From a virus, in IMG/VR virus record IMGVR_UViG_3300026078_000080, positions 1 to 26,762 of that record: DNA of 26,762 nt; one strand, given 5' to 3'. The notes beneath the pieces were generated by a model. It was not told the origin of the DNA. It saw only the letters and a program-made list of their open reading frames with translations, and did no database searches. Both the position numbers and the translations under genes were made by a program. Positions 1 to 7,381 of this stretch are shown here, piece by piece. The stretch's first letter is position 1. Each line of letters begins with the position of its first letter.

Positions 1-167
1 CTTGGGAAAAGCGTATCCCAACGCTTGTCAATCGGTTCAGGGCGAGGACCACAGAGGTGGTCAACAATCTCTCTCACCTGTTGTGAGAGAAGAATGGCGC
101 GAGCAAACACGTCGTCTACGTGCTCTAACACATTCCTTTGCGCGCACTTATCGTCGTCATAGGACAT
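1..167 (-). CDS. hypothetical phage protein, 3' end beyond window
   Basis: This is an open frame of 55 codons read leftward from an ATG and still open at the window edge, so the C-terminus is missing. The protein begins MSYDDDKCAQRNVLEHVDDV and continues with a helix-forming stretch ending in a CGPRPEPID segment. Helix followed by a 'CGP.PEP' turn reminds me of small coiled-coil phage proteins, but I cannot name a family. A GGAAAA stretch about 9 bases upstream is a weak ribosome binding site. It follows a likely terminator, so it may belong to a separate transcript from the operon on its right. Confidence 0.5.
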   Translation of the reverse strand, partial: MSYDDDKCAQRNVLEHVDDVFARAILLSQQVREIVDHLCGPRPEPIDKRWDTLFP

Positions 168-394
168 GATTATTTTCCAAGAGTTGAAAGATGAAAAGCC
201 CGACCAACAGTTATGCCGATCGGGCCGATATCCTCCCGAAGAGGAGTTGGTATAGGTGAACGGCTCCAGCGACTATCGCGCGCCACGGTCTTGCCGCTGT
301 GTGCACCAGCGCAGCAACTTGCTTAACCGGCCCGAAGGCTACCGTTCTAGCGCCGTAGCGCATCGTTATACTGTTTTTGCGGAAAGGTTATAAC
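168..394. other. gap between the first gene and the leftward operon
   Basis: No convincing gene is seen here. A 50-codon minus-strand frame (363 down to 211, starting MRYGARTVAFGP) exists, but it has no ribosome binding site and runs into the terminator hairpin, so it is not called. A second small hairpin, TCCTC-CCGAA-GAGGA, lies at 231-245. No tRNA T-loop is present. Confidence 0.4.
194..225 (-). terminator. probable rho-independent terminator, leftward
   Basis: On the minus strand GCCCGA and TCGGGC form a 6-bp stem around a 16-nt loop, followed by TTTT. It lies between the end of the leftward operon and the partial gene at 1-167. The stem is short and the U-tract is only four bases, so termination may be partial. 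Confidence 0.5.
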
Positions 395-649
395 TCATGA
401 CGGGCCAAGCGTTGCATACCGGTCACTGGCTTCTTGGCTTCCGCGCCTATCCAGTATGCCGCCGTCATGTTCCTCTTGGGAGGAATGGGTATCGAGAAGG
501 CGACCGCTGGGCCGCTTGAGATGTTCGGTTAGCAACGCGGCTGCTAGCCCAGAGCACCACCGAACATCATCGCCTTCCAGATTTCGTCGCTCGGAACCGA
601 AGCCCCGAGCCGAGGGGGTTCCCGGTGGCCAAACCGGGTCTTGCCTCAT
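395..649 (-). CDS. possible small hypothetical protein
   Basis: An 84-codon frame starts with ATG two bases after the stop of the preceding operon gene, which is a typical operon position. The product (starting MRQDPVWPPGTPSARGF) is rich in Arg, Ser, Gly and Pro and shows no domain. I see no good ribosome binding site, and the composition is what a chance frame in GC-rich DNA often gives. It is kept because nothing better fills this stretch and it fits the operon spacing. It may be non-coding. Confidence 0.3.
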   Translation of the reverse strand: MRQDPVWPPGTPSARGFGSERRNLEGDDVRWCSGLAAALLTEHLKRPSGRLLDTHSSQEEHDGGILDRRGSQEASDRYATLGPS

Positions 650-651
650 AT

Positions 652-1323
652 CTATGCCGCGATCTGGCGTTTGCGTTCCCGTTCACGACGCTGGCCGTTC
701 CGCCACTGAACCCAATCGAACTTTTCGGCTCGGATGGCTTCTTTCTGGGCTAGAACGTCTGCGTCATTCCAGTGGCGCGGCTCTGTGATGTTGATATAGT
801 TATGCACCGTTTTGGGTCGTTCCTGCAACATGGTGTTTTGCAGCATCCGTATATCTTCCAACGTGTTGCGAAGGAAAATTGCAGTAATGCATGAAACAGC
901 CGCGTCCTTGCGCCGTGTCCCGGTGTTCCGGTGGACGCGTTCGACATCCTGACACCAGCGGCTAAAACTCATGCGCCGACTTTCAGTACCGCCCTTCGGT
1001 GTTCCCCGCAACGTTCCAGCTTCAGCACTCGCCCATGCCCACAGGCACCGACGGTCACGCTCCCGAGGAACGAAGGTCATCAGCTCGTTGCAAAGCTCCC
1101 ACTGGGATATCTCTTCCTTCTTGAGCCTAGTGGTTCGGCTCGACAGAAAGTCAGCGCGCTCTTCTTGGTAACGCTCCGATCCCCAGCCATTTACATCGAT
1201 CTGGCTATGGAAATACGGGATGGCCTGAGCCTTGAGCTGCGCCGGCCGTTCGCCGTTGGATGGAAGCCGCCGATCGGTATGAGCAGCCGCGATGAAAAGC
1301 TCTTCGATTTCCTGGAATGTCAT
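652..1323 (-). CDS. DUF6362-like phage protein
   Basis: The 223-aa protein begins MTFQEIEELFIAAA, preceded by GGAG seven bases upstream; a longer frame exists but lacks such a site. Recognisable elements are a RRLP segment near residue 20, a VNGWGSERY segment near 45, a W-rich ERDRRCLWAWASAEAG block near 90, and an RWCQDVERVHRNTGTRRKDA block near 125. This order resembles the DUF6362 family of alphaproteobacterial phages, whose function is unknown to me. The C-terminus is very basic (RNGQRRERERKRQ), which suggests nucleic-acid contact. It starts one base after the upstream gene's stop and is probably translated by coupling. Confidence 0.65.
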   Translation of the reverse strand: MTFQEIEELFIAAAHTDRRLPSNGERPAQLKAQAIPYFHSQIDVNGWGSERYQEERADFLSSRTTRLKKEEISQWELCNELMTFVPRERDRRCLWAWASAEAGTLRGTPKGGTESRRMSFSRWCQDVERVHRNTGTRRKDAAVSCITAIFLRNTLEDIRMLQNTMLQERPKTVHNYINITEPRHWNDADVLAQKEAIRAEKFDWVQWRNGQRRERERKRQIAA

Positions 1324-1324
1324 C

Positions 1325-1741
1325 TCATTGCTCCAAATCTTGCTGACCGTAGAATTTTCGTAGTTCGCGATATACCATGCCAGAGAGCGCATCTCTCTGC
1401 TTTATCATGCCTTTAAGGCCATGTGATACGGATTGCAGGTAGCCAATTGGCAGAGAATCCCATCTTTCTAGCCAAGTGCTGGCATCCTGCTCGATTTCGG
1501 CATGAAATACCCTCACCATGTCGGAGGCTGTCCAAATGCTCACTTCGTCAAGCATGGCCCGATTATTTTCAGTTTCAGCCAATGTCATGAGCACTAGACG
1601 CGCATGCTTCTCGCCCAAACGATCAATGATGCGGCGGATGGTGTTGACAGCGCGTGTCTGCCCCAGACGTGGGTATGCGGTGCCTTCTATGGCCTCGATA
1701 CCAACTTCTTCGCAAAGGGCGGAAACGCGCGGGTCGATCAA
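1325..1741 (-). CDS. hypothetical phage protein, TTG start
   Basis: The 138-aa product begins LIDPRVSALCEEVGIEAIEG (Met at the start), using TTG in a TTGA overlap with the preceding stop; AAGG lies about seven bases upstream. It is mostly helical, with no membrane segment and no motif that I recognise. A region around residues 30-60 (AVNTIRRIIDRLGEKHARL) could be a helix-turn-helix-like bundle, but that is weak. Its place between an HTH protein and a DUF6362-like protein suggests a small regulatory or packaging-related module. No function is assigned. Confidence 0.6.
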   Translation of the reverse strand: MIDPRVSALCEEVGIEAIEGTAYPRLGQTRAVNTIRRIIDRLGEKHARLVLMTLAETENNRAMLDEVSIWTASDMVRVFHAEIEQDASTWLERWDSLPIGYLQSVSHGLKGMIKQRDALSGMVYRELRKFYGQQDLEQ

Positions 1742-2061
1742 ATCGCCTTCCCCGCCTTAGTCCTGACCCGAACCGGCCACCCATGCTTTTGGCGAAAAGC
1801 CCTGACGGTGCGCGCACTAATATGGAAACGCTGACAGATACGCTCTACCGCTATGCCAGCCTCATAATCTTCCCGGATCTGGGCCAAGGTCGCGAAATCA
1901 ATCTTGGAATGGACTTCCTGCCGCTGTGGCTTCACCGCGAGCCGTTCGTACTCTTCCTTGGGGCGAACTACCTTTGGCTCTACAATGCCGCCCTTGGGGT
2001 TGCGTAGACGTGCTGTGACGCCTTGGTATTTGGCTTTGATATAGGTTTCGAAGTGAACCAT
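1738..2061 (-). CDS. small helix-turn-helix protein
   Basis: The 107-aa protein has a basic N-terminal half and a C-terminal helix-turn-helix. Residues about 58-95 read FATLAQIREDYEAGIAVERI then CQRFHISARTVRAFRQKHGW, the pattern of a resolvase/transposase-type HTH (IAxxFxISxxTVxxxxxxxGW). It would bind DNA. It may be a transcription regulator or a terminase-small-subunit-like protein; the sequence alone does not decide. ATG is preceded by GAGG at seven bases. It overlaps the next gene by four bases. Ten bases separate it from the upstream gene. Confidence 0.65.
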   Translation of the reverse strand: MVHFETYIKAKYQGVTARLRNPKGGIVEPKVVRPKEEYERLAVKPQRQEVHSKIDFATLAQIREDYEAGIAVERICQRFHISARTVRAFRQKHGWPVRVRTKAGKAI

Positions 2062-2070
2062 GCCGAAACC

Positions 2071-2316
2071 TCAAAAATCGAAGTTCGGGCTACCGGGCTT
2101 GACGGTCCACTCAAGATGAACCCATCCAGAAGGGATATAGTGGCTTATCCCCGATGCATCGAAGATACGGTGACCGCCTGAATCGCTGACGTGCAGCCAA
2201 AGAGGATCGGCGATTGTCACGATCTGCGCGGAGAAATGATATGAGCGCGAGACTTCGCTACTGATATCCTTGAACTCAAGCCCCGATTTGTTGATGAACC
2301 CAGCGTCAATTGCCAT
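2071..2316 (-). CDS. hypothetical phage protein
   Basis: The 81-aa product starts MAIDAGFINKSGLEFKDISS. The start is fixed by AAAAGGA eight bases upstream and overlaps the end of the XF1762-like gene by 11 bases; a longer frame upstream has no ribosome binding site. The protein is predicted to be mostly beta strand, with aromatic residues towards the C-terminus (SGWVHLEWTVKPG). I do not recognise the family. The overlap indicates co-translation with its upstream neighbour. Confidence 0.6.
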   Translation of the reverse strand: MAIDAGFINKSGLEFKDISSEVSRSYHFSAQIVTIADPLWLHVSDSGGHRIFDASGISHYIPSGWVHLEWTVKPGSPNFDF

Positions 2317-2767
2317 GATTGAATTCCTTTTCGAAGAGCAATTTGTCGGAGGTAGGGTGATTGTCGAACCGCGGGCGGGACGGCGCATTCCAAGAGCGGC
2401 CCTTGACTTCGCCGATCTGCCGCCAGCCAGAAGCGCGCAACGTCGTTCCTGGCTCGCTGGCGAGGATGTATGTGCCTATGCGGCGATATCCGAGGGAGAA
2501 GGCAGCCCGAGCAGCTGCGCCATAGAGAAAAGAGCAGGCGTTCTTGGTACCATCCGTAGCTAGGCGAGTTACTTCAAACGTCCAGCCATTATCGCGGACG
2601 CGGGATACCGGTCTACCTACGATGACGATCCCGACAATGTCGTTGTCCTTCATGCAGCCGAGACTGAACTTGTGCCCCACAACCGGCTTGTGATGGCGAT
2701 GGAAGAAGCTCACCCAATCGTTGGCGCTCTCCAGATCCATCGGAACCACGAACAGTTCCCGGCTCAT
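2306..2767 (-). CDS. XF1762 family protein (GNAT-like)
   Basis: The 153-aa protein matches the pattern of the XF1762 family found in many phages and prophages: ANDWVSFFHRHHKPVVGHKF near residue 15, IVGRPVSR near 50, a FEVTRLATDGTKNACSFLYG block near 65, and ILASEPGTTLRASGWR near 100. The fold looks like a GNAT acyltransferase, with the LYGAAARAA segment where acyl-CoA would bind, but no substrate is known to me. Start ATG overlaps the upstream stop as ATGA, so it is translationally coupled. Confidence 0.85.
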   Translation of the reverse strand: MSRELFVVPMDLESANDWVSFFHRHHKPVVGHKFSLGCMKDNDIVGIVIVGRPVSRVRDNGWTFEVTRLATDGTKNACSFLYGAAARAAFSLGYRRIGTYILASEPGTTLRASGWRQIGEVKGRSWNAPSRPRFDNHPTSDKLLFEKEFNHGN

Positions 2768-3027
2768 GCTCTCGCCCTCTGTGGAGTAAAGTAGGTTTCC
2801 GCTTCACGACGATGAGTGCCGATGATCTCGCCGGAGCGGAGCATGGTAGGCTGCTCAAGGGCATAGAGAATGCGCCAGGCGACACACTCAGCCTCGAATG
2901 CCGTCTTGAAATAGAGGACATTGCCGTCCCTATCTTCGACATTTCGAAACGTAGCGGCCCATACGGGGCGGAATTTGCCGATGTAACCGCCCAAACGGGC
3001 TTCGGAGGTGGCGGCAGAATGGTTCAT
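2764..3027 (-). CDS. hypothetical phage protein
   Basis: The 87-aa product starts MNHSAATSEARLGGYIGKFR. The ATG overlaps the stop of the cytosine methyltransferase as ATGA, and an AAAGGA stands nine bases upstream; another ATG nine bases earlier sits directly on that site and is less likely. The middle (FRNVEDRDGNVLYFKTAFEA) looks like a small beta-sheet domain, followed by ECVAWRILYALEQP. No family is recognised. Being coupled to the methyltransferase may be only operon packing. Confidence 0.6.
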   Translation of the reverse strand: MNHSAATSEARLGGYIGKFRPVWAATFRNVEDRDGNVLYFKTAFEAECVAWRILYALEQPTMLRSGEIIGTHRREAETYFTPQRARA

Positions 3028-4679
3028 GCTGCACATTCCTTTATGATCTGCTCAACCATTTCGATGCGCCGTCCTATCCAGCGCACGGCATTGGCTGAAA
3101 ACCCGTTTCCGAGCGTTTTGTAGATCGGCCCGTCTGGTGGTGGGCTCTTGCCGCGCCACACAACATCATCGAAATAGTCGTCTGGTACGCCTTGAAGGCG
3201 GCAGCATTCTTTGTAGGTAAGACGTCGGACGGCCCATTCTGTCGCTATCGCTGGGGGATGAGCTCCAGCCGCAAGAGGATGGCAAGGATCACCTGGTTGC
3301 GGGTTGCTATAATTTGCTTTGCTGGTGATCTGCGTAGTATCGAAAGGGATAAGCGCATGTGGCTTATCACCGCCTCCTTCTCGACCGCGGATGGCTACAG
3401 ACACAGGAACAATAGGCGTTCCTCTCCCCGTCCCATCTTCGGAAGCATCGTAGCCTTCGGGCCGAAGGCTGTGCGCCACGAGGCCAGCGGCTTCCGGGAA
3501 GCCGCTGTGAGCGTCCCCATTGCTGGTGAGGGTGTCTGCTACATCGCGTGCCGTGCGAGCGATAACGACGTTATCGCTGTCGAGACGATGGCTATGTTGC
3601 GCCTGGGCTCGGAGCGGATTGGCGACTACGAACGTTTCACTGGCGAAATCTATACGGCCGGCAGGACCGCCGTGAGCCGCCAGTCTGGCGGCTGCCGTGA
3701 TTGGGCCTGAGCAATTATTCCCGCCATAGGCGACAAAGTTCTCTGTCTCCCAATCAAGGCGCTGGGCATAGCCCGCTGTGTCACAGCGGGCTACCGTGTC
3801 TACATGCGTAGCGGCAATGACATTGCCGCTGGCTAATTCGTCGGTTCCAGACTTTGATCCAAATCCCTGAGTGAGACTGCCCGTAACGCTGAAGCCAGTG
3901 CGATCGGCAGAGATTTTCCCCGCTTCTCTGACCGGCGGAGGATTCCCCGACATGCCTTCCCGCTCAAATAATACCGCTGCGGCACGTCGCCAGTCTCCAA
4001 GATATCCGACAACGAACACACGCCTTCGTCGCTGAGGGATAGCCCGTCCAAACCCGTCGATTCTGACATATTGAGTGTCAAGCACGCGCCATGCGAGGCC
4101 GTATGCGCGATTGTAGCCTTCGATAATGCCCGCAGACTTCCATCCCCCTTTCGGGGCTTCGACGCTTCGCCCGGAGAGCAATCCCAGAAGGCTTGCAAAG
4201 CTTCGTCCTCCATCGTGCGAAAGGACGCCGAAGACGTTCTCCCAGACCAGCCATCGGGGCCTGAACTTGCGAGCAATTGCAGCATAGGTGAGGGTGAGGT
4301 CACCACGCGGGTCATCCAATCCTTCTCGGAGACCCGCGATTGAATAGGACTGGCAGGGTGTTCCGCCGATGAGAAGATCGATAATTGCATCAGGCCATTC
4401 CTCGAATGTCGTCATGTCGCCATAGTTGGGAGGTCCGTTCGCGTCAGCCGGCAGAGAAGCTACCGCCTTTATTGCCGCACGGCGCTCCTTACGAGCTTCG
4501 GCTGTCAACCCAGCTTTATCTGGCGACGGCATGTTTTTCGGTCTGCCGCTCGAATGATGGTGATGGAGGACTGTCGATGCGAACGGGTCGATTTCCGCTA
4601 GGAATGCGGGTTGCCAGCCAAGTGGCTTCCAGGCGATGGCGGCACATTCGATTCCTGATGAAACAGAACCGTATCTCAT
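3024..4679 (-). CDS. DNA cytosine-5 methyltransferase
   Basis: The 551-aa enzyme would transfer a methyl group from SAM to C5 of cytosine in a specific site. The conserved motifs are all present in order: motif I SGIECA (residues 8-13), motif IV with the catalytic Cys in GGTPCQS (105-111), motif VI WENV (146-149), motif VIII QRRRR (216-220), motif IX VRRLTYKECCRLQG near 485, and motif X LGNGFSANAV near 523. About 260 residues separate motifs VIII and IX, longer than in compact enzymes of this class, and would include the target recognition domain. The start is chosen because motif I must be near the N-terminus; the ATG overlaps a 14-codon frame as ATGA. In a phage it most likely protects DNA from host restriction. 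Confidence 0.92.
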   Translation of the reverse strand: MRYGSVSSGIECAAIAWKPLGWQPAFLAEIDPFASTVLHHHHSSGRPKNMPSPDKAGLTAEARKERRAAIKAVASLPADANGPPNYGDMTTFEEWPDAIIDLLIGGTPCQSYSIAGLREGLDDPRGDLTLTYAAIARKFRPRWLVWENVFGVLSHDGGRSFASLLGLLSGRSVEAPKGGWKSAGIIEGYNRAYGLAWRVLDTQYVRIDGFGRAIPQRRRRVFVVGYLGDWRRAAAVLFEREGMSGNPPPVREAGKISADRTGFSVTGSLTQGFGSKSGTDELASGNVIAATHVDTVARCDTAGYAQRLDWETENFVAYGGNNCSGPITAAARLAAHGGPAGRIDFASETFVVANPLRAQAQHSHRLDSDNVVIARTARDVADTLTSNGDAHSGFPEAAGLVAHSLRPEGYDASEDGTGRGTPIVPVSVAIRGREGGGDKPHALIPFDTTQITSKANYSNPQPGDPCHPLAAGAHPPAIATEWAVRRLTYKECCRLQGVPDDYFDDVVWRGKSPPPDGPIYKTLGNGFSANAVRWIGRRIEMVEQIIKECAA

Positions 4680-4720
4680 AGGAATCGTCCCTGCCCTGTA
4701 TCGCTCAGATCGGTGAACAT
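4676..4720 (-). CDS. possible 14-aa leader peptide
   Basis: Between the helicase stop and the methyltransferase start lies a frame reading MFTDLSDTGQGRFL, ending in TGA that overlaps the methyltransferase ATG as ATGA. The methyltransferase has only a poor ribosome binding site of its own, so ribosomes finishing this short frame could re-initiate there. Its own Shine-Dalgarno (AGAGGA) is rather far upstream, so the call is tentative. Confidence 0.25.
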   Translation of the reverse strand: MFTDLSDTGQGRFL

Positions 4721-4722
4721 GG

Positions 4723-6195
4723 TCACAGCATCCTCTCTTGCGATGGTTTGGGCCGGCGACTGACATATTTGGTGAACATCGCATCAAAATTGACATGTCT
4801 CTTGACACGCTTGTCCCCAAACCGAAGTTTGATGCATCCGAGTTCGCCAGTGCCTTCGATCGGCACGTCAAAGGGTTTGGAATATGTCTGGTGGAACCGA
4901 GCCCTGATTTTTTCGGATTCGCGGTCGTCCTCAGCCGTATCAAGCTGGTTGTCCATATGAGCCTCAGCCCTGTAGAGATAGAAGATCGCGTCGAAGGGCT
5001 GCCGTGCTGCTTCGCCCCCGAAAAGATCAGCCGCTATTGGGCGCGGGTTGCTGCGCTTCATGCCAGAGCCGGAGCGCTGCTGAAGGATTAGAACGACGGC
5101 ATGCAGCTCTTTGGCCAATGATTTTAGACGCTGACCAATAGCCTTAGCCTTGGTGCCCTCATCTGGACGCGGGTCTTCAGGCTTGATCACTCCGATATGG
5201 TCAATGACGATTAGGGGTGTCTTCCCGTTCCGCTTTACCTTGCAAAATCTGGTTGCGTAGGCGGCAAGCTTCGAAACGGTATCTTCCGATTTGCAGTCGA
5301 TTACATCGAAAGGCAGAGAAAATATCTTCCGACTGAAGGCATAGCATTCATCGATTTCACGCTGGTTGAGGAGCGGATGCTCTGCTGAGTTTTCAAGTTG
5401 CCGGCGCATCTCGATCCCGAGGACTTGGGCCGCCATCTGAGCGACGAACTCGGTTCTCGTCTGATCATAACTTAGGATCTGTACTGGGTGACCAGCCATA
5501 AGGGCCGTATACACGACTTGCATGGTCAGGCTTGTCTTCCCCTCGCCGGAGCTTGAAAGCAAGCCGTAGAGACGTTGTGGCCGAAATAGCCCATCGCTGA
5601 GGACGGTTTGTAGTTCCGGCAAACAAACCGGCACACCGCCCGCATTCCCCTGCCCGCTGCCGCCAGTGATCGCGCTTAAATATTCGTCAGCTGCCTGATC
5701 AGCGTCCATGGCGTCATCTGCCATTAGGCTTTGCGTGACCTCGGCAAGACGTTGGCGTAACGCTGCTATATCGTCCGGTATTCTAAGTTCTTCTTCAAAG
5801 GCGATCTGTCTGAGATCGTCAGCCAGGGAATGGATCTCTCTCCGCGCCGCAGCCGCGGTAATAGCTGCGCACCAGTCAGGAATACTGAGAAACCCGACCG
5901 CGTTACCCATAAGCCGGGCCATATATTGCGAGATGTTTAAGTCGCCGACGCGCTCATTCGGCAGCATACCCTTTAGTGTGATCGGGCTGAACGTCTTGCC
6001 AGAAGCGCGAAGCTGCTGCATCGCCTCAAACATGAGGCAGTGAAGACGCTCTTCAAAATGGCGAGCCTCAAAAGTCGACGGGATAGCGTCGATGCTATCA
6101 TTTTTCATGAGGAACGCGCCCAATAGGGCTTGCTCAGCCTCAAGGGCATCAGGCAGCACAGGAGCGCCGTGGATATCGCGATGCTGGGTGTTCAT
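4723..6195 (-). CDS. dnaB: DnaB-like replicative helicase
   Basis: The 490-aa protein has the two-domain layout of DnaB helicases. Residues 1-150 form the helical N-terminal domain, beginning with LPDALEAEQALLGAFL as in bacterial DnaB. Residues about 185-480 form the RecA-like motor. The Walker A loop is SSSGEGKTS (214-222), Walker B is LIVIDHIG (328-335) with Asp332, and QRLKSLAKELHAVVLILQQ follows. It would unwind phage DNA at the fork as a hexamer. No separate helicase loader or initiator is recognised nearby. Start ATG overlaps the adenine methyltransferase stop as ATGA. Confidence 0.9.
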   Translation of the reverse strand: MNTQHRDIHGAPVLPDALEAEQALLGAFLMKNDSIDAIPSTFEARHFEERLHCLMFEAMQQLRASGKTFSPITLKGMLPNERVGDLNISQYMARLMGNAVGFLSIPDWCAAITAAAARREIHSLADDLRQIAFEEELRIPDDIAALRQRLAEVTQSLMADDAMDADQAADEYLSAITGGSGQGNAGGVPVCLPELQTVLSDGLFRPQRLYGLLSSSGEGKTSLTMQVVYTALMAGHPVQILSYDQTRTEFVAQMAAQVLGIEMRRQLENSAEHPLLNQREIDECYAFSRKIFSLPFDVIDCKSEDTVSKLAAYATRFCKVKRNGKTPLIVIDHIGVIKPEDPRPDEGTKAKAIGQRLKSLAKELHAVVLILQQRSGSGMKRSNPRPIAADLFGGEAARQPFDAIFYLYRAEAHMDNQLDTAEDDRESEKIRARFHQTYSKPFDVPIEGTGELGCIKLRFGDKRVKRHVNFDAMFTKYVSRRPKPSQERML

Positions 6196-6713
6196 GCTGC
6201 CACCGCCTCTCTCGCGAAGAAGCGGGGACCGCCGCTATGCTGGATATGGAAACGATGCCAAGCGGCGTTATCCTTGCCGGTAAACTGCGAATCCTCGATC
6301 CACTTCACTCGACCTACGGACGCGATATGACTGCACTGATCTATGAACGGTACGGCTTGCCGCGTATGCACCCAATCAGCGTCGAATAAGAGCCAAGTTG
6401 GCGCTATCGACTGAAACCGAAGGATCATCGGGTGCAGGATTTCACGGGTCCATGGCGGATTCGTTATGATCGCATCAAACGTCGCCTCGTCTTCGAAACG
6501 ATAGGACAGAGCGTCAAAACCAGTGTCGATATCCCCTTCATAGGCACACACAAGCCCATGGTTCTGCAGATGGCCCACAAGATGCCCCTCGCCTGCACAC
6601 GGCTCTGCGAACGTCCTGATGCCGCGTAGATGCGGGATAAGGGGAAGAACGGGTGCGGCCGGCGTGTGATAGGCGTCGTTCTTGCGGCGCTCAAAGGTGC
6701 TACGCTTTCCCAC
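6192..6713 (-). CDS. N6-adenine DNA methyltransferase-like protein
   Basis: The 173-aa protein carries the SAM-binding motif I FAEPCAGEGHL (residues 35-45) and the catalytic NPPW (85-88) of amino-methyltransferases acting on adenine. It is much shorter than typical restriction-associated enzymes and has no obvious target recognition domain, like many small phage methyltransferases. The GTG start shares one base with the preceding TAG stop (TAGTG) and has GGGAG nine bases upstream. Methylated site is unknown. It sits one gene from a GcrA-like regulator, whose host counterpart reads adenine methylation at GANTC. Confidence 0.85.
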   Translation of the reverse strand: MGKRSTFERRKNDAYHTPAAPVLPLIPHLRGIRTFAEPCAGEGHLVGHLQNHGLVCAYEGDIDTGFDALSYRFEDEATFDAIITNPPWTREILHPMILRFQSIAPTWLLFDADWVHTRQAVPFIDQCSHIASVGRVKWIEDSQFTGKDNAAWHRFHIQHSGGPRFFAREAVAA

Positions 6714-7381
6714 TATGCTGCACTCCCGAAGAGATCTACCGAGGCAGGACGCTCGTTGCGCTGCTGCAGGAGAGCCATAAATGCCGGGTGGAACTCCTTG
6801 TCGATGACACTCGCGTGGGCCCAGCTATGGGCGACGCCAAAGGCTTCCGCCGCATTGTGAGCCAAAGTCTTTTGAGGTGGCAGCGTGATGCCATCATTCT
6901 CACATTTGGCGACAGCCGCAGCCTTCCAGTCGTTCTGGAATTTAGGTTTCCCCTTCTCTACGACTTGGCGCCTTACCTTCTGGCCATTGACGACGATGCT
7001 TTCCATCACCGGCAGTTGGGGAGGTTTGAAACCGATGCCGTAGAACGGCTTCCGCCACGTCGCGGGGTGGATTGTCGCTATCGGGGTGCCATAGACGCCG
7101 AAAACCCCGGTAACCGTGCCTATGACGTTCCAAACCCAGATTATGCCATTAATACCGGTGCCTTGAGTGCTTTCCGAACCCTGTTCAATAACAATAATGT
7201 CAGGGCGCCCGAAGTCATTCACTCTTGATCGAAGTTTTCTTCCTAGCTGAGCCCCATACCAATAATAATTTGGGCTGTCCTTCATATCGAGGACTTCGCA
7301 GTGAGCGGCCGAAACCGAGCGCTCAGCATCGTATATGGCCAAGCCGCATTTGGAAGATGGATCAATGCCCCAGACGATCAT
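6713..7381 (-). CDS. RuvC-like Holliday junction resolvase
   Basis: The 222-aa protein has the RNase H-like fold of RuvC nucleases. The first acidic motif is VWGIDPSSKCGLAIYD with Asp7, the second is IIVIEQGSES with Glu66, and the C-terminal motif is HNAAEAFGVAHSW with His175, Asn176 and Glu179 where RuvC usually has Asp residues. An IHPATWRKPFYG segment near 104-115 matches the conserved region before the third motif. It would cut branched replication or recombination intermediates. The start overlaps the GcrA-like gene as ATGA. The changed acidic residues in the last motif leave activity unproven. Confidence 0.8.
   Translation of the reverse strand: MIVWGIDPSSKCGLAIYDAERSVSAAHCEVLDMKDSPNYYWYGAQLGRKLRSRVNDFGRPDIIVIEQGSESTQGTGINGIIWVWNVIGTVTGVFGVYGTPIATIHPATWRKPFYGIGFKPPQLPVMESIVVNGQKVRRQVVEKGKPKFQNDWKAAAVAKCENDGITLPPQKTLAHNAAEAFGVAHSWAHASVIDKEFHPAFMALLQQRNERPASVDLFGSAA

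Noticed and set aside
456-788. Plus-strand frame of 110 codons
   Set aside because: It has no ribosome site, a Ser/Arg/Pro-rich chance composition, and overlaps the end of the DUF6362-like gene on the other strand.
3833-4390. Minus-strand frame of 185 codons inside the methyltransferase
   Set aside because: It is in a different frame of the same strand as the cytosine methyltransferase, whose conserved motifs IV-VIII cover this stretch.
4680-4943. N-terminal extension of the cytosine methyltransferase frame
   Set aside because: It overlaps the helicase C-terminus, is low in protein-like character, and would place motif I near residue 96 instead of near the N-terminus.
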